DNA of 6,583 nt from Chitinophagaceae bacterium (GTDB taxonomy: Bacteria > Bacteroidota > Bacteroidia > Chitinophagales > Chitinophagaceae), in the NCBI GenBank assembly GCA_003167015.1, contig PMUF01000562.1, positions 1-6,583 of the forward strand. Direction: 5' to 3'. A model generated the notes under the pieces. The model ran no database searches, was not told the origin of the DNA, and worked only from the letters and a program-made list of their open reading frames with translations. The first letter of the stretch is position 1. Each line of letters begins with the position of its first letter. A program made the position numbers and the translations under genes. Below are positions 1 to 6,036 of this stretch, piece after piece.

Positions 1-1297
1 CCAGGAGCGGATGCTGATGGTGGTACAGAAGGGCAGGGAGCAGGAGGTAGTCAGTATTTTCGAGAAGTGGGACCTGCCGGCCTCTGCCATTGGCGAGGTG
101 ACGGATGACGGACTACTGAAATTCTATATGGGTGGCGAACTGGAAGCCGAGATCCCGGCCTATGAGCTGGTGCTGGGTGGTGGCGCCCCACAATATGACC
201 GGCCTTACAGTGAACCGGCCTATCTCCAGAAGATAAAATCATTCGACCCGGCCGCTATCGAAGTGCCCGAAGATATTCGGGCGGTGGCGGAGCAGCTGAT
301 CGCGCTGCCGAATATAGCTTCGAAAAAATGGGTGGCGGTGCAGTATGACAGTACGGTGGGCGAGGCGAATACATCTACGAATCAAGCGAGCGATGCGGCT
401 ATTGTGCTGGCCAAAGGTACCGGCGGCAAGGCGCTCGCCATGACAACGGATTGCAATAGCCGCTATGTCTATGCCGATCCCTACAAGGGTGCGATGATCG
501 CGGTAGCGGAAGCTGCGCGAAATATCGTCTGCAGCGGGGGTCAGCCGCTGGGGGTGACGAATTGCCTCAATTTTGGCAATCCTTATGACCCGGGCGTCTA
601 TTACCAATTTGTCCAGGCCATCAAGGGTATGGGCGATGCGTGCCGGGCATTCGACACCCCGGTGACGGGCGGGAATGTCAGCTTTTACAATCAAAACCCT
701 GACGGGGCGGTGTATCCGACGCCAACGATCGGCATGGTGGGCCTGCTGGAGAGCGTGAAGGATAAGATGACCCTAGACTTCAAGGAAGAGGGCGATATCA
801 TCTACCTGCTGGGCGTGAGCAATGACGACATCAACTCTTCGGAATACCTGCATAAGATATGCGGTGTCGAATTCAGTCCCGCTCCACACTTTGACGTGGA
901 CGAGGAATTGACATTGCAACGGATGCTGGCTGCGTTGATCAGCGCCGGGCTGATACGCAGCGCGCATGATGTCAGCGAAGGCGGCCTTTTCGTTACACTG
1001 GCGGAGTCGGCCTTTCCGCGCGGACTGGGATTCGACGTGGTGGCATCGGATGCGAATATCCGGAAAGATGCCTATTGGTATGGCGAGTCGCAGAGCCGGG
1101 TGGTGGTGAGCGTTCATCCCGACCAGGTGGGGGCGTTTAAAAAAGCGCTGGGCGATGTTTCTGCGACGGAGATAGGGTTTGTCACGGCGGGCTCTTTCGA
1201 TGTAGATGGAATGGAATGGGGAAGTGTGGGGGAATGGAAAGAGAGATATGATAGCGCGTTGGAAAATTATATGGCGAAGGAAGCGGAGCTGGATTAA
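1..1297 (+). CDS. purL: Phosphoribosylformylglycinamidine synthase, synthetase subunit PurL (5'-truncated)
   Basis: The protein catalyses the ATP- and glutamine-dependent conversion of FGAR to FGAM, step four of purine synthesis, in the cytosol. The reading frame is open from the left edge (codons in phase from base 2), so the ATG at 11 is internal: the residues before it (QER) continue the family motif SQERM. About 431 C-terminal residues are present, against roughly 740 for a full small-type PurL. Counting from the Met at 11, visible family blocks are IGEVTDDG (27-34), QYDSTVG (111-117), RYVYADPYKG (151-160), CLNFGNPYDP (185-194), VTGGNVSFYN (218-227) and SAHDVSEGG (317-325), the last in the second AIRS-type C-terminal half. 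The protein ends right after that half, with no glutaminase domain. It is therefore the small form that needs separate PurQ and PurS, which are not in the window. It is probably co-transcribed with hldD and proC. Confidence 0.97.
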   Translation, partial: QERMLMVVQKGREQEVVSIFEKWDLPASAIGEVTDDGLLKFYMGGELEAEIPAYELVLGGGAPQYDRPYSEPAYLQKIKSFDPAAIEVPEDIRAVAEQLIALPNIASKKWVAVQYDSTVGEANTSTNQASDAAIVLAKGTGGKALAMTTDCNSRYVYADPYKGAMIAVAEAARNIVCSGGQPLGVTNCLNFGNPYDPGVYYQFVQAIKGMGDACRAFDTPVTGGNVSFYNQNPDGAVYPTPTIGMVGLLESVKDKMTLDFKEEGDIIYLLGVSNDDINSSEYLHKICGVEFSPAPHFDVDEELTLQRMLAALISAGLIRSAHDVSEGGLFVTLAESAFPRGLGFDVVASDANIRKDAYWYGESQSRVVVSVHPDQVGAFKKALGDVSATEIGFVTAGSFDVDGMEWGSVGEWKERYDSALENYMAKEAELD

Positions 1298-1298
1298 A

Positions 1299-1331
1299 GG
1301 GGAAGGAACGGACCGAGGGGAAGGAACGGAC
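1299..1331 (+). repeat. 15-bp direct repeat, two copies, between purL and hldD
   Basis: GGGGAAGGAACGGAC occurs at 1299-1313 and again, identically, at 1317-1331, separated by CGA (period 18 bp). It fills most of the 45-bp spacer. The purine-rich copies contain AAGGA, but the nearer one lies about 17 nt from the hldD ATG, which is too far for a classical ribosome binding site. It most likely arose by local tandem duplication. No function is evident. Confidence 0.85.
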
Positions 1332-1342
1332 AAATAGCAAAC

Positions 1343-2356
1343 ATGGACAACAAAGAATATATTGTAGTGACCGGGGCGGCCGGGTTTATCGGAAGCGACC
1401 TGGTGGGTTATCTTAATCAGCAAGGCTATACGGAACTGATCCTGGTGGATGAATTCGGGTATCCGGACAAAGCGCCGAACCCGGAAGGAAAGAAATATGC
1501 CGTACAGGTAGAAAGGGAGTCTTTTTTCGACTGGCTGACCGAGAACCGGCCGGTTGTGAGCTGCGTCTTCCACATCGGCGCCCGGACCGACACGACGGAA
1601 TTCGATTATTCCATTCATGAGCATCTCAATGTCGAGTATTCCAAAAAGATATGGGCGTATTGTACGGCCCATCAGACGCCGCTGGTATATGCATCTTCCG
1701 CGGCTACCTATGGTGCAGGAGAGAACGGCTATGATGACCGGCATAATGTGGTGTCTTCGTTGAAGCCACTGAATGCTTATGGGGTTTCGAAGAATGAATT
1801 TGATAAATGGGCGTTGGAACAGGCGGGGCGGACGAACGGACAGGGCCAAGCCGCTTCGCAGCCGCCGTTCTGGGCGGGGCTGAAATTTTTCAATGTCTAT
1901 GGCCCGAGTGAATATCATAAGGGGCGGATGGCCAGCGTGATCTTCCACTCTTTTCACCAGATCCGTCAGCATGGCGAGGTAAAACTCTTCAAGTCGCATC
2001 GGCCGGACTACAAGGATGGGCAGCAGCTGAGGGATTTTGTCTATGTGAAAGACGTCATCAAAGTTTGCTACTGGCTGATGGAGCATCGGCCGGCATCGGG
2101 CCTTTATAACCTGGGCACGGGCAAGGCCAGGTCTTTCGAGGACCTGGTGAAGGCCACCTATGCCGGGCTGGACCTGCCTGCGCGGATCGTGTATATCGAT
2201 ATGCCGGAAGATATCCGGGATAAGTACCAGTATTTTACTGAGGCCAACATGCAGAAATTGAGGAGTGCAGGGTATACGGCCGAGTTTTATTCGCTGGAAG
2301 ATGGGGTAGGGGATTATGTGCGAAATTACCTTGCTAAAGGAGCATATTATGAATAA
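1343..2356 (+). CDS. hldD: ADP-L-glycero-D-manno-heptose 6-epimerase (HldD/RfaD)
   Basis: This cytosolic short-chain dehydrogenase/reductase-type epimerase converts ADP-D-glycero-D-manno-heptose to the L,D form, the heptose donor for the LPS inner core. The N-terminal Rossmann motif is TGAAGFIGS (10-18). The active-site region is YASSAATYG (116-124) followed by YGVSK (146-150), giving Ser/Tyr/Lys. The family-specific block FNVYGPSEYHKGRMAS (183-198) contains Lys193, which aligns with the second catalytic Lys known in the E. coli enzyme. Further HldD blocks are RDFVYVKDV (230-238), LYNLGTGKA (254-262) and KYQYFTEAN (294-302). At 337 aa it is longer than the E. coli enzyme (310 aa), partly from a Gly/Gln-rich insertion at about 161-175. 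The start at 1343 leaves only four residues before the first beta strand and has no clear Shine-Dalgarno. The stop overlaps the proC start. This implies an LPS-bearing Gram-negative. Confidence 0.96.
   Translation: MDNKEYIVVTGAAGFIGSDLVGYLNQQGYTELILVDEFGYPDKAPNPEGKKYAVQVERESFFDWLTENRPVVSCVFHIGARTDTTEFDYSIHEHLNVEYSKKIWAYCTAHQTPLVYASSAATYGAGENGYDDRHNVVSSLKPLNAYGVSKNEFDKWALEQAGRTNGQGQAASQPPFWAGLKFFNVYGPSEYHKGRMASVIFHSFHQIRQHGEVKLFKSHRPDYKDGQQLRDFVYVKDVIKVCYWLMEHRPASGLYNLGTGKARSFEDLVKATYAGLDLPARIVYIDMPEDIRDKYQYFTEANMQKLRSAGYTAEFYSLEDGVGDYVRNYLAKGAYYE
2336..2342 (+). promoter_or_regulatory. Ribosome binding site of proC inside the end of hldD
   Basis: AAAGGAG lies 6 nt before the ATG at 2349 and within the last codons of hldD. 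It decides the start against the in-frame upstream ATG at 2316, which would add 11 residues ahead of the MNKKIAIIGGGN Rossmann strand. Most other starts in this window lack such a site, so translation of proC is probably both coupled to hldD and independently primed. Confidence 0.75.
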
Positions 2357-3158
2357 GAAGATCGCGATCATCGGTGGAGGCAATCTCGGGACGGCCATTG
2401 CGGAAGGGTTGATACAGAGCGGCTTCGTTTCCCCTAAACATATCCTCATCACGAAGCGGAATATCCAGACCCTGAATGAACTGGAACGGAAGGGGGTACT
2501 GGTCAGCGACAAGAATGAAGAGGCGGTGAGATATGCCGACCTGGTGATCCTGGCGGTGAAGCCTTTCCAGGTGAGCGAGATCCTCCGGTCGCTGAAGGAT
2601 GAGTTCAGGCCGGACAAGCACATCCTCGTATCGGTGGTGACGGGTGTTTCCATCGATGAACTCTCCGGCTGCCTGGGGAACAAGGTCGGTCATGGGGTAC
2701 CGGTGGTCAGGGCGATGCCGAATACGGCTATTTCCATCCAGGAAAGCATGACTTGCATTGCCACACGCAATGTGAGTGATGAGCACCTGCAATATATTAT
2801 CGAGGTCTTCAATCAACTGGGCAGGGCGGTGCGGATAGATGAGAAGCTGATGGATGCGGCCACGGTGCTGGGCGCCTGCGGGACGGCTTTCGCGATGCGT
2901 TATATCAGGGCGAATATCCAGGGTGGGATAGAAATAGGTTTTGATGCTGTGACAGCCAGTCTTATCGTTGCGCAGACCGTCAAGGGCGCCGCGGAGCTGT
3001 TGTTGAAAAAGGGAACGCATCCCGAGCAGGAGATCGACAAGGTGACGACACCCAAGGGTTGTACGATCGCGGGGTTGAATGAAATGGAGCACCAGGGGTT
3101 CAGCTCTTCGCTGATCAAGGGGCTGGTGGCGAGCTATGAGAAGATTGGGAGGCCTTAG
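2349..3158 (+). CDS. proC: Pyrroline-5-carboxylate reductase (ProC)
   Basis: The enzyme reduces 1-pyrroline-5-carboxylate to L-proline with NAD(P)H, the final step of proline synthesis, in the cytosol. Its 269 aa match the usual family length of about 270. The N-terminal dinucleotide-binding motif is IIGGGNLGTAIAEGL (7-21), followed by LAVKPFQVSEIL (68-79). RAMPNT (121-126) is the family's signature hinge, and the C-terminal helical dimerisation domain carries DKVTTPKGCTIAGL (230-243). The segment aligning with the common SGPAY substrate-side motif reads GACGTAF (175-181), followed by an IQGGIEIGF stretch (190-198). My recollection is that such a form is typical of Bacteroidota ProC. The gene overlaps hldD by 8 nt (ATGAATAA) and has a strong Shine-Dalgarno, so it is the last gene of the purL-hldD-proC unit. 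It converges on the minus-strand pair beyond 3158. Confidence 0.95.
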   Translation: MNKKIAIIGGGNLGTAIAEGLIQSGFVSPKHILITKRNIQTLNELERKGVLVSDKNEEAVRYADLVILAVKPFQVSEILRSLKDEFRPDKHILVSVVTGVSIDELSGCLGNKVGHGVPVVRAMPNTAISIQESMTCIATRNVSDEHLQYIIEVFNQLGRAVRIDEKLMDAATVLGACGTAFAMRYIRANIQGGIEIGFDAVTASLIVAQTVKGAAELLLKKGTHPEQEIDKVTTPKGCTIAGLNEMEHQGFSSSLIKGLVASYEKIGRP

Positions 3159-3174
3159 GCGGGGAGAGGACGTT

Positions 3175-3190
3175 CGAGGGCGCGAGGGCG
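3175..3190. repeat. Tandem octamer CGAGGGCG x2 in the convergent intergenic region
   Basis: CGAGGGCG is repeated head to tail at 3175-3182 and 3183-3190. It lies in the 103-bp GC-rich gap between proC and the convergent secreted-protein gene. That gap also holds the palindrome CCGGCCGG (3203-3210). No hairpin followed by a T tract is seen on either strand, so I cannot place a terminator here. Two copies may be chance. Confidence 0.5.
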
Positions 3191-3261
3191 CGGCAGGGAT
3201 AGCCGGCCGGAGGTTGCGCAGGTCGGTGATGTGGGTGGGCCGGAGCTGGCGAGCGCGATAC

Positions 3262-4317
3262 TCAATAGACCTCGCCGGTATCCAAGTCGAGGGTGTAAAT
3301 GCATGTTTCTTTCTCCTGGCTGCCTTCGGGTTTGTATGCATGTGCCTGGCCGTATGCATCATAGGATTGATGCGAGTGTTTATTTTTATCCGACAATGCA
3401 AAGAAATAGAACGCTTTTCCTTCTTTCCAGACGGGCCATAAAATTCCATCATGCATAATGAAGAGCGATGTCCCGTCAGAATAGCCCCAGGCAGTATGTG
3501 AATAATAGGGTGCGCCGGACGCATCTTTTATGTAAAGCAGACGATTCATTTTCTCCGTTCTGATCTCGAAGTCCCGGATAGAAGGCGTATTGTTCCTGAA
3601 TTCTTCAAAACTGGTATATACTCCGCTGGCATAGGGGCCTTCGCTGCCGGCAGGTTTATCGAAACGGGACCGGTTGAATTCGTTGATCTGTTCCCTGCTG
3701 ATCAGGCGGCCGGAGTTTTGTTTTTGTCCGGTCACCCAGGAAGCACTGTCAGCGAGATTGATGAAGAGGCTGGATAGGGTATCGTCGAGGCCGAAATAAG
3801 AAGCATGCAAAGAAGAATAATAGTCGTGCGTTTTCATTGTCCACGCGGTGTCATACCGGAGCTCGGGGGTGTACAGGCTGTCCCTGGTGGCGTATATTTC
3901 GGCCTTCAACCGGATATGAATCTGTTCGTATTGCTTATCGGGAGTTTTGAGCTCATCTTCCCCGGCATAGTTGGCATTGGAGAGCCATAAGGTGCGCAGG
4001 ACGATGAGGGCGGTGCAGGGGGCATCCGGTCGGGTGAAATACTGGTTGAAGTATTCGGCGATTTCGGCTGCCGCGGGCTTTTTGAAGACATACTGCCGGT
4101 CACTGGGCTTGAGCACCCCTTGTATGAGGTAAATGCCGATCCTTCCCGTATCGGGCCGTTCGTCAATGACTTCGAAATGACGGAAAAGACCCGAAGAACC
4201 CGGAGCAGCGGGCTTGGCGAAATGGAGGGTTTTCCGTGCAAGATCGCCCATGGCGATTTGGGCGCCGGCGGAAAGGCAGAGAAACAATAAACAGACGAAT
4301 GATAGGAGGTGTTTCAT
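3262..4317 (-). CDS. Secreted protein of unknown function, downstream paralogue (351 aa)
   Basis: I do not recognise an assigned function. The N-terminus is a clear Sec signal peptide: Lys at residue 2-3, a hydrophobic core at 4-16, and a likely cut in SAGA|Q at 19/20, a typical Bacteroidota junction. There is no lipobox Cys and no later membrane segment, so the mature protein is probably periplasmic or secreted. It is about half identical by eye to the neighbour upstream across residues 43-306. Shared blocks are FEVIDERPDT.RIG (48-61), TALIVLR.LWLS (102-113), HIRLKAE.YA (134-143), GVY.SFEEFRNN.PSIRDFE (232-251), WGY.DG (277-282) and EGKAFYF (299-305). After a variable linker the chain ends in LDLDTGEVY (343-351). 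The start at 4317 has no Shine-Dalgarno. It lies 21 bp behind the stop of the upstream paralogue, so the two are likely one transcript. From memory, SFEEFrNN/WGYcDG combinations recur in uncharacterised Bacteroidota exported proteins. Confidence 0.85.
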   Translation of the reverse strand: MKHLLSFVCLLFLCLSAGAQIAMGDLARKTLHFAKPAAPGSSGLFRHFEVIDERPDTGRIGIYLIQGVLKPSDRQYVFKKPAAAEIAEYFNQYFTRPDAPCTALIVLRTLWLSNANYAGEDELKTPDKQYEQIHIRLKAEIYATRDSLYTPELRYDTAWTMKTHDYYSSLHASYFGLDDTLSSLFINLADSASWVTGQKQNSGRLISREQINEFNRSRFDKPAGSEGPYASGVYTSFEEFRNNTPSIRDFEIRTEKMNRLLYIKDASGAPYYSHTAWGYSDGTSLFIMHDGILWPVWKEGKAFYFFALSDKNKHSHQSYDAYGQAHAYKPEGSQEKETCIYTLDLDTGEVY

Positions 4318-4338
4318 TTTAGGTTGAGGGTTTGAGGC

Positions 4339-5469
4339 TTAGTAAACATTTCCTGTATCCATATCGACGGAGTAGACGTAGCGGCGTTTGTAGTCTGCAT
4401 GGCGGCCGGAGACGGAATCTCCTGACGTAGCGGATTGCATTGAGATGCCTTTGGCGGCCGGGTTTTTTTCGGCGTCCGGAGGATTGACCCGGCTGATGAT
4501 ATCCCTGTAGAAATAGAAGGCCTTACCTTCGCGCCAGGCGGAATAGAGTACGCCATCTCTCATGATGTACACATCTTTGCCATCGCAGTATCCCCAGGCA
4601 TCGTGTGTATAATAGCTGTTGCCGGCCTCCCGGGTATAGAGGATGCGGCGGTCGTCTTCTACTTTGACTTCGAAGTCGCGGATGGAAGGGGCATTGTTGC
4701 GGAATTCTTCAAAACTATTATAGACCCCCCTGGTCAGCGTGGTATCTATACCGATAGGGGCTTTGAACCGGGATGTATTGAACTGCCGGATGTCTTCGAG
4801 ACTGATCCGGCGGTCGCCATTCTGTCGGCGGGCGGTGACGGAAGATGAACTGTCAGCGAGATCGGCCAGGATCGAGGCCAGGTTTTTACCCCAGTCGGAG
4901 TAAGGAGCTTGCAGGGAGGCGTAATAGGTCATCTTTTTTGTAGCCTGCAGGGTATCGAACCTGATCACGGGCAGATAGCGATTGTCTTTGACGGCGTAGA
5001 CCTCGGCTTTGAGGCGGATATGGGTTTTTTCGAAGCGGCGGTCGGGGTCGCGGACAAGATCTTCGCGGATATACCTGGCATCGGAGAGCCATAACGCCCG
5101 GAGCACGATAAGGGCAGTATAGGGTGCGCCGGGCCGGCTGAAGTGGTTGTTGAGCCAGGCGGCGACGGCGGGGGCTGCGGACTGGTCGAAGACGAGTTGC
5201 CGGTCATAGGGGCGGCGGAAGGTTTTCATATTGGTATGTACACCGATGCGGGCTGTATCGGGTCGTTCATCTATGACTTCGAAATGGCTGAAGAGGCTGT
5301 TATTCGCAGTGTGGGCGAGGTCATGGGAGGCCTTGATCCTGATGGTGACGGAGGGGAGGGCTGAAAGCAGGTCCTCCTGTGGGGCGGCAGATACCGGTAT
5401 TTGTGCCCGGATCGGAGCGAAGGGGAATAGCCCGACAAGATAAAAAGTGAGGAGAAAGGGGTTCTTCAT
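4339..5469 (-). CDS. Secreted protein of unknown function, upstream paralogue (376 aa)
   Basis: This is the first gene of a minus-strand pair and paralogous to the downstream 351-aa protein; no function is recognised. The signal peptide has Lys2-3, a hydrophobic stretch at about 5-19 and a probable cut at IRA|Q (22/23). There is no lipobox and no further membrane segment. The mature N-terminus (24-57) is longer than in its neighbour. The conserved core then has HFEVIDERPDTARIG (62-76), TALIVLRALWLSDARY (118-133), THIRLKAEVYA (149-159), GVYNSFEEFRNNAPSIRDFE (248-267), WGYCDG (292-297), YIMRDG (301-306) and REGKAFYFY (313-321). The shared ARRQN/GQKQN-(R)IS segment (213-223) also aligns. A Ser/Lys-rich linker separates the core from the terminal VDMDTGNVY (368-376). 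The ATG at 5469 directly precedes the signal peptide and is preceded by AT-rich DNA with a weak candidate promoter. Confidence 0.86.
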   Translation of the reverse strand: MKNPFLLTFYLVGLFPFAPIRAQIPVSAAPQEDLLSALPSVTIRIKASHDLAHTANNSLFSHFEVIDERPDTARIGVHTNMKTFRRPYDRQLVFDQSAAPAVAAWLNNHFSRPGAPYTALIVLRALWLSDARYIREDLVRDPDRRFEKTHIRLKAEVYAVKDNRYLPVIRFDTLQATKKMTYYASLQAPYSDWGKNLASILADLADSSSSVTARRQNGDRRISLEDIRQFNTSRFKAPIGIDTTLTRGVYNSFEEFRNNAPSIRDFEVKVEDDRRILYTREAGNSYYTHDAWGYCDGKDVYIMRDGVLYSAWREGKAFYFYRDIISRVNPPDAEKNPAAKGISMQSATSGDSVSGRHADYKRRYVYSVDMDTGNVY

Positions 5470-5489
5470 GGCTGACTGGAAATTAGTAA

Positions 5490-5497
5490 CAAAATAA
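5490..5497 (-). promoter_or_regulatory. Candidate -7 element for the secreted paralogue pair
   Basis: Read on the minus strand this is TTATTTTG, 7 of 8 to the Bacteroidota -7 consensus TAnnTTTG. It is about 20 nt before the ATG at 5469, which would give a very short leader. No convincing TTTG -33 element stands 19-21 nt upstream. The assignment is weak and rests on position and local AT-richness. Confidence 0.25.
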
Positions 5498-5518
5498 GAA
5501 AGTTTTCATGTTTCATGA

Positions 5519-5547
5519 ATCATTTTTAATTATATATATAAATGATT
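5519..5547. repeat. Inverted repeat in the divergent promoter region
   Basis: The perfect 8-bp arms AATCATTT (5519-5526) and AAATGATT (5540-5547) flank a 13-nt AT-only centre that includes an alternating TA run (5531-5540). It sits 50-78 bp upstream of the minus-strand secreted-protein gene and 5' of the small plus-strand gene. The spacing of about two helical turns between arm centres would suit a dimeric regulator. A chance match in AT-rich DNA is possible. Confidence 0.45.
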
Positions 5548-5648
5548 GCTAATTTATTACGAATCGTCAGCTCTTTTTAATTTATCGTAAAACCCACGGT
5601 TAAAACGGCAGAAAATCTACTCTTGCGGGGAAAATAAACGCGGGCTAT

Positions 5649-5680
5649 CTTGCGTTTGTGAGTTACCGGGTGTATTTTTG
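5649..5680 (+). promoter_or_regulatory. Candidate Bacteroidota-type promoter for the small membrane protein
   Basis: TATTTTTG at 5673-5680 is an exact TAnnTTTG -7 element. CTTG at 5649-5652, close to the TTTG -33 element, lies 20 nt upstream, within the known 19-21 spacing. Transcription would begin near 5687, about 64 nt before the ATG at 5751. Another TTTG at 5655-5658 is too close to serve as -33. Confidence 0.4.
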
Positions 5681-5750
5681 CCGCGGAAATGGCAATGCTC
5701 ATCCAGCCAGGAAATATGACCTTATTCGTAGAATAAATCCAATTTTAACC

Positions 5751-5939
5751 ATGATGAAAGGAAAAACCCTTACCACGCTCGTGTTGGTTATTGAAATCGC
5801 CTGTATCGCCGTCCTTCACGCAGTAAAGATCAATCAGTCGGAAAAATCGGCAAACAAAGAGATCACCAAAAATGCTTTCCCGGAGCCTGTTGAAGGAAAG
5901 CCCAAAACTGCCGCTTATACTCTGGCGGTGTTTAGGTAG
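5751..5939 (+). CDS. Small single-pass membrane protein, unknown function (62 aa)
   Basis: No family is recognised. The chain starts MMKGK and continues into a hydrophobic stretch at about 6-25 (TLTTLVLVIEIACIAVLHAV), with one Glu (15) and one His (23) inside it. It could be a signal anchor or an uncleaved signal peptide, and no good cleavage site is seen. A charged Lys/Asn/Glu-rich segment follows, then FPEPVEG (43-49), which is the translation of a dispersed DNA repeat, and a short tail ending AVFR. The frame is open upstream to a GTG at 5658, but that stretch lacks protein character and overlaps the candidate promoter. I therefore chose the ATG at 5751; the adjacent ATG at 5754 is equally possible. 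Support for being coding comes from the hydrophobic helix, the promoter-like sequence upstream and the terminator 31 nt downstream. There is no homology evidence. Confidence 0.5.
   Translation: MMKGKTLTTLVLVIEIACIAVLHAVKINQSEKSANKEITKNAFPEPVEGKPKTAAYTLAVFR
5875..5900. repeat. Copy of a dispersed palindromic repeat (PEPVEG type)
   Basis: The core at 5880-5896, CCGGAGCCTGTTGAAGG, differs at two of 17 positions from the widely dispersed bacterial repeat CCTGAGCCTGTCGAAGG, as I recall it. The copy is flanked by 6-bp inverted arms, CTTTCC (5875-5880) and GGAAAG (5895-5900). In the plus frame it reads FPEPVEG, and in the minus frame it gives a SFNRLRE-like string that I recall from translated copies of this repeat. 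It lies inside the 3' third of the small ORF. Confidence 0.6.
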
Positions 5940-5970
5940 AAAAAACAAAGCCTGTCATAAGAAATTCAGA

Positions 5971-5999
5971 AAAGAGGCTACCCGTAGGGTGGTCTCTTT
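5971..5999 (+). terminator. Hairpin terminator between the small gene and pyrG
   Basis: There is a 13-bp stem with a 3-nt loop GTA. The left arm 5971-5983 (AAAGAGGCTACCC) pairs with 5987-5999 (GGGTGGTCTCTTT), including two G-U pairs and no mismatch. The A-rich left foot and the U-rich right foot (CUCUUU, then CGCUUU) fit a rho-independent, possibly bidirectional terminator. It begins 31 nt after the stop of the small ORF and separates it from the pyrG leader. Such AAAGAGGCT...CTCTTT hairpins are familiar after Bacteroidota genes (from memory). Confidence 0.75.
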
Positions 6000-6036
6000 C
6001 GCTTTAGGTTATTTATCCACATCCCGAAACACGTAT

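Noticed and set aside
773..2683. Long open minus-strand frame (636 codons) opposite purL, hldD and proC
   Set aside because: It lies entirely opposite three strongly conserved genes. Its product is rich in Arg, His, Pro and Ile with no recognisable motif, as expected from the complement of GC-biased codons. Stop-free length alone is not evidence here.
3136..3441. Plus-strand frame (101 codons) starting in the end of proC
   Set aside because: It runs through GC-rich spacer and then antisense to the secreted-protein gene. The hydrophobic segment is the complement of the linker and C-terminal region of that gene.
2334..3524. Open minus-strand frame (396 codons) opposite proC and past its end
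   Set aside because: It overlaps proC on the opposite strand and the secreted-protein gene in another frame. The product is Arg/His/Pro-rich and without family features.
5658..5750. Extension of the small membrane protein to the GTG at 5658
   Set aside because: It would start inside the candidate promoter and place 31 charged or mixed residues before the hydrophobic helix. The ATG pair at 5751/5754 is a better start.
5470..5750. Search for IS ends, attachment sites or CRISPR repeats in the AT-rich spacer
   Set aside because: No terminal inverted repeats with target duplication, no tRNA fragment and no regular repeat-spacer pattern were seen. Only an imperfect TAATTTAT pair (5550-5557, 5578-5585) and the 8-bp dyad were found.
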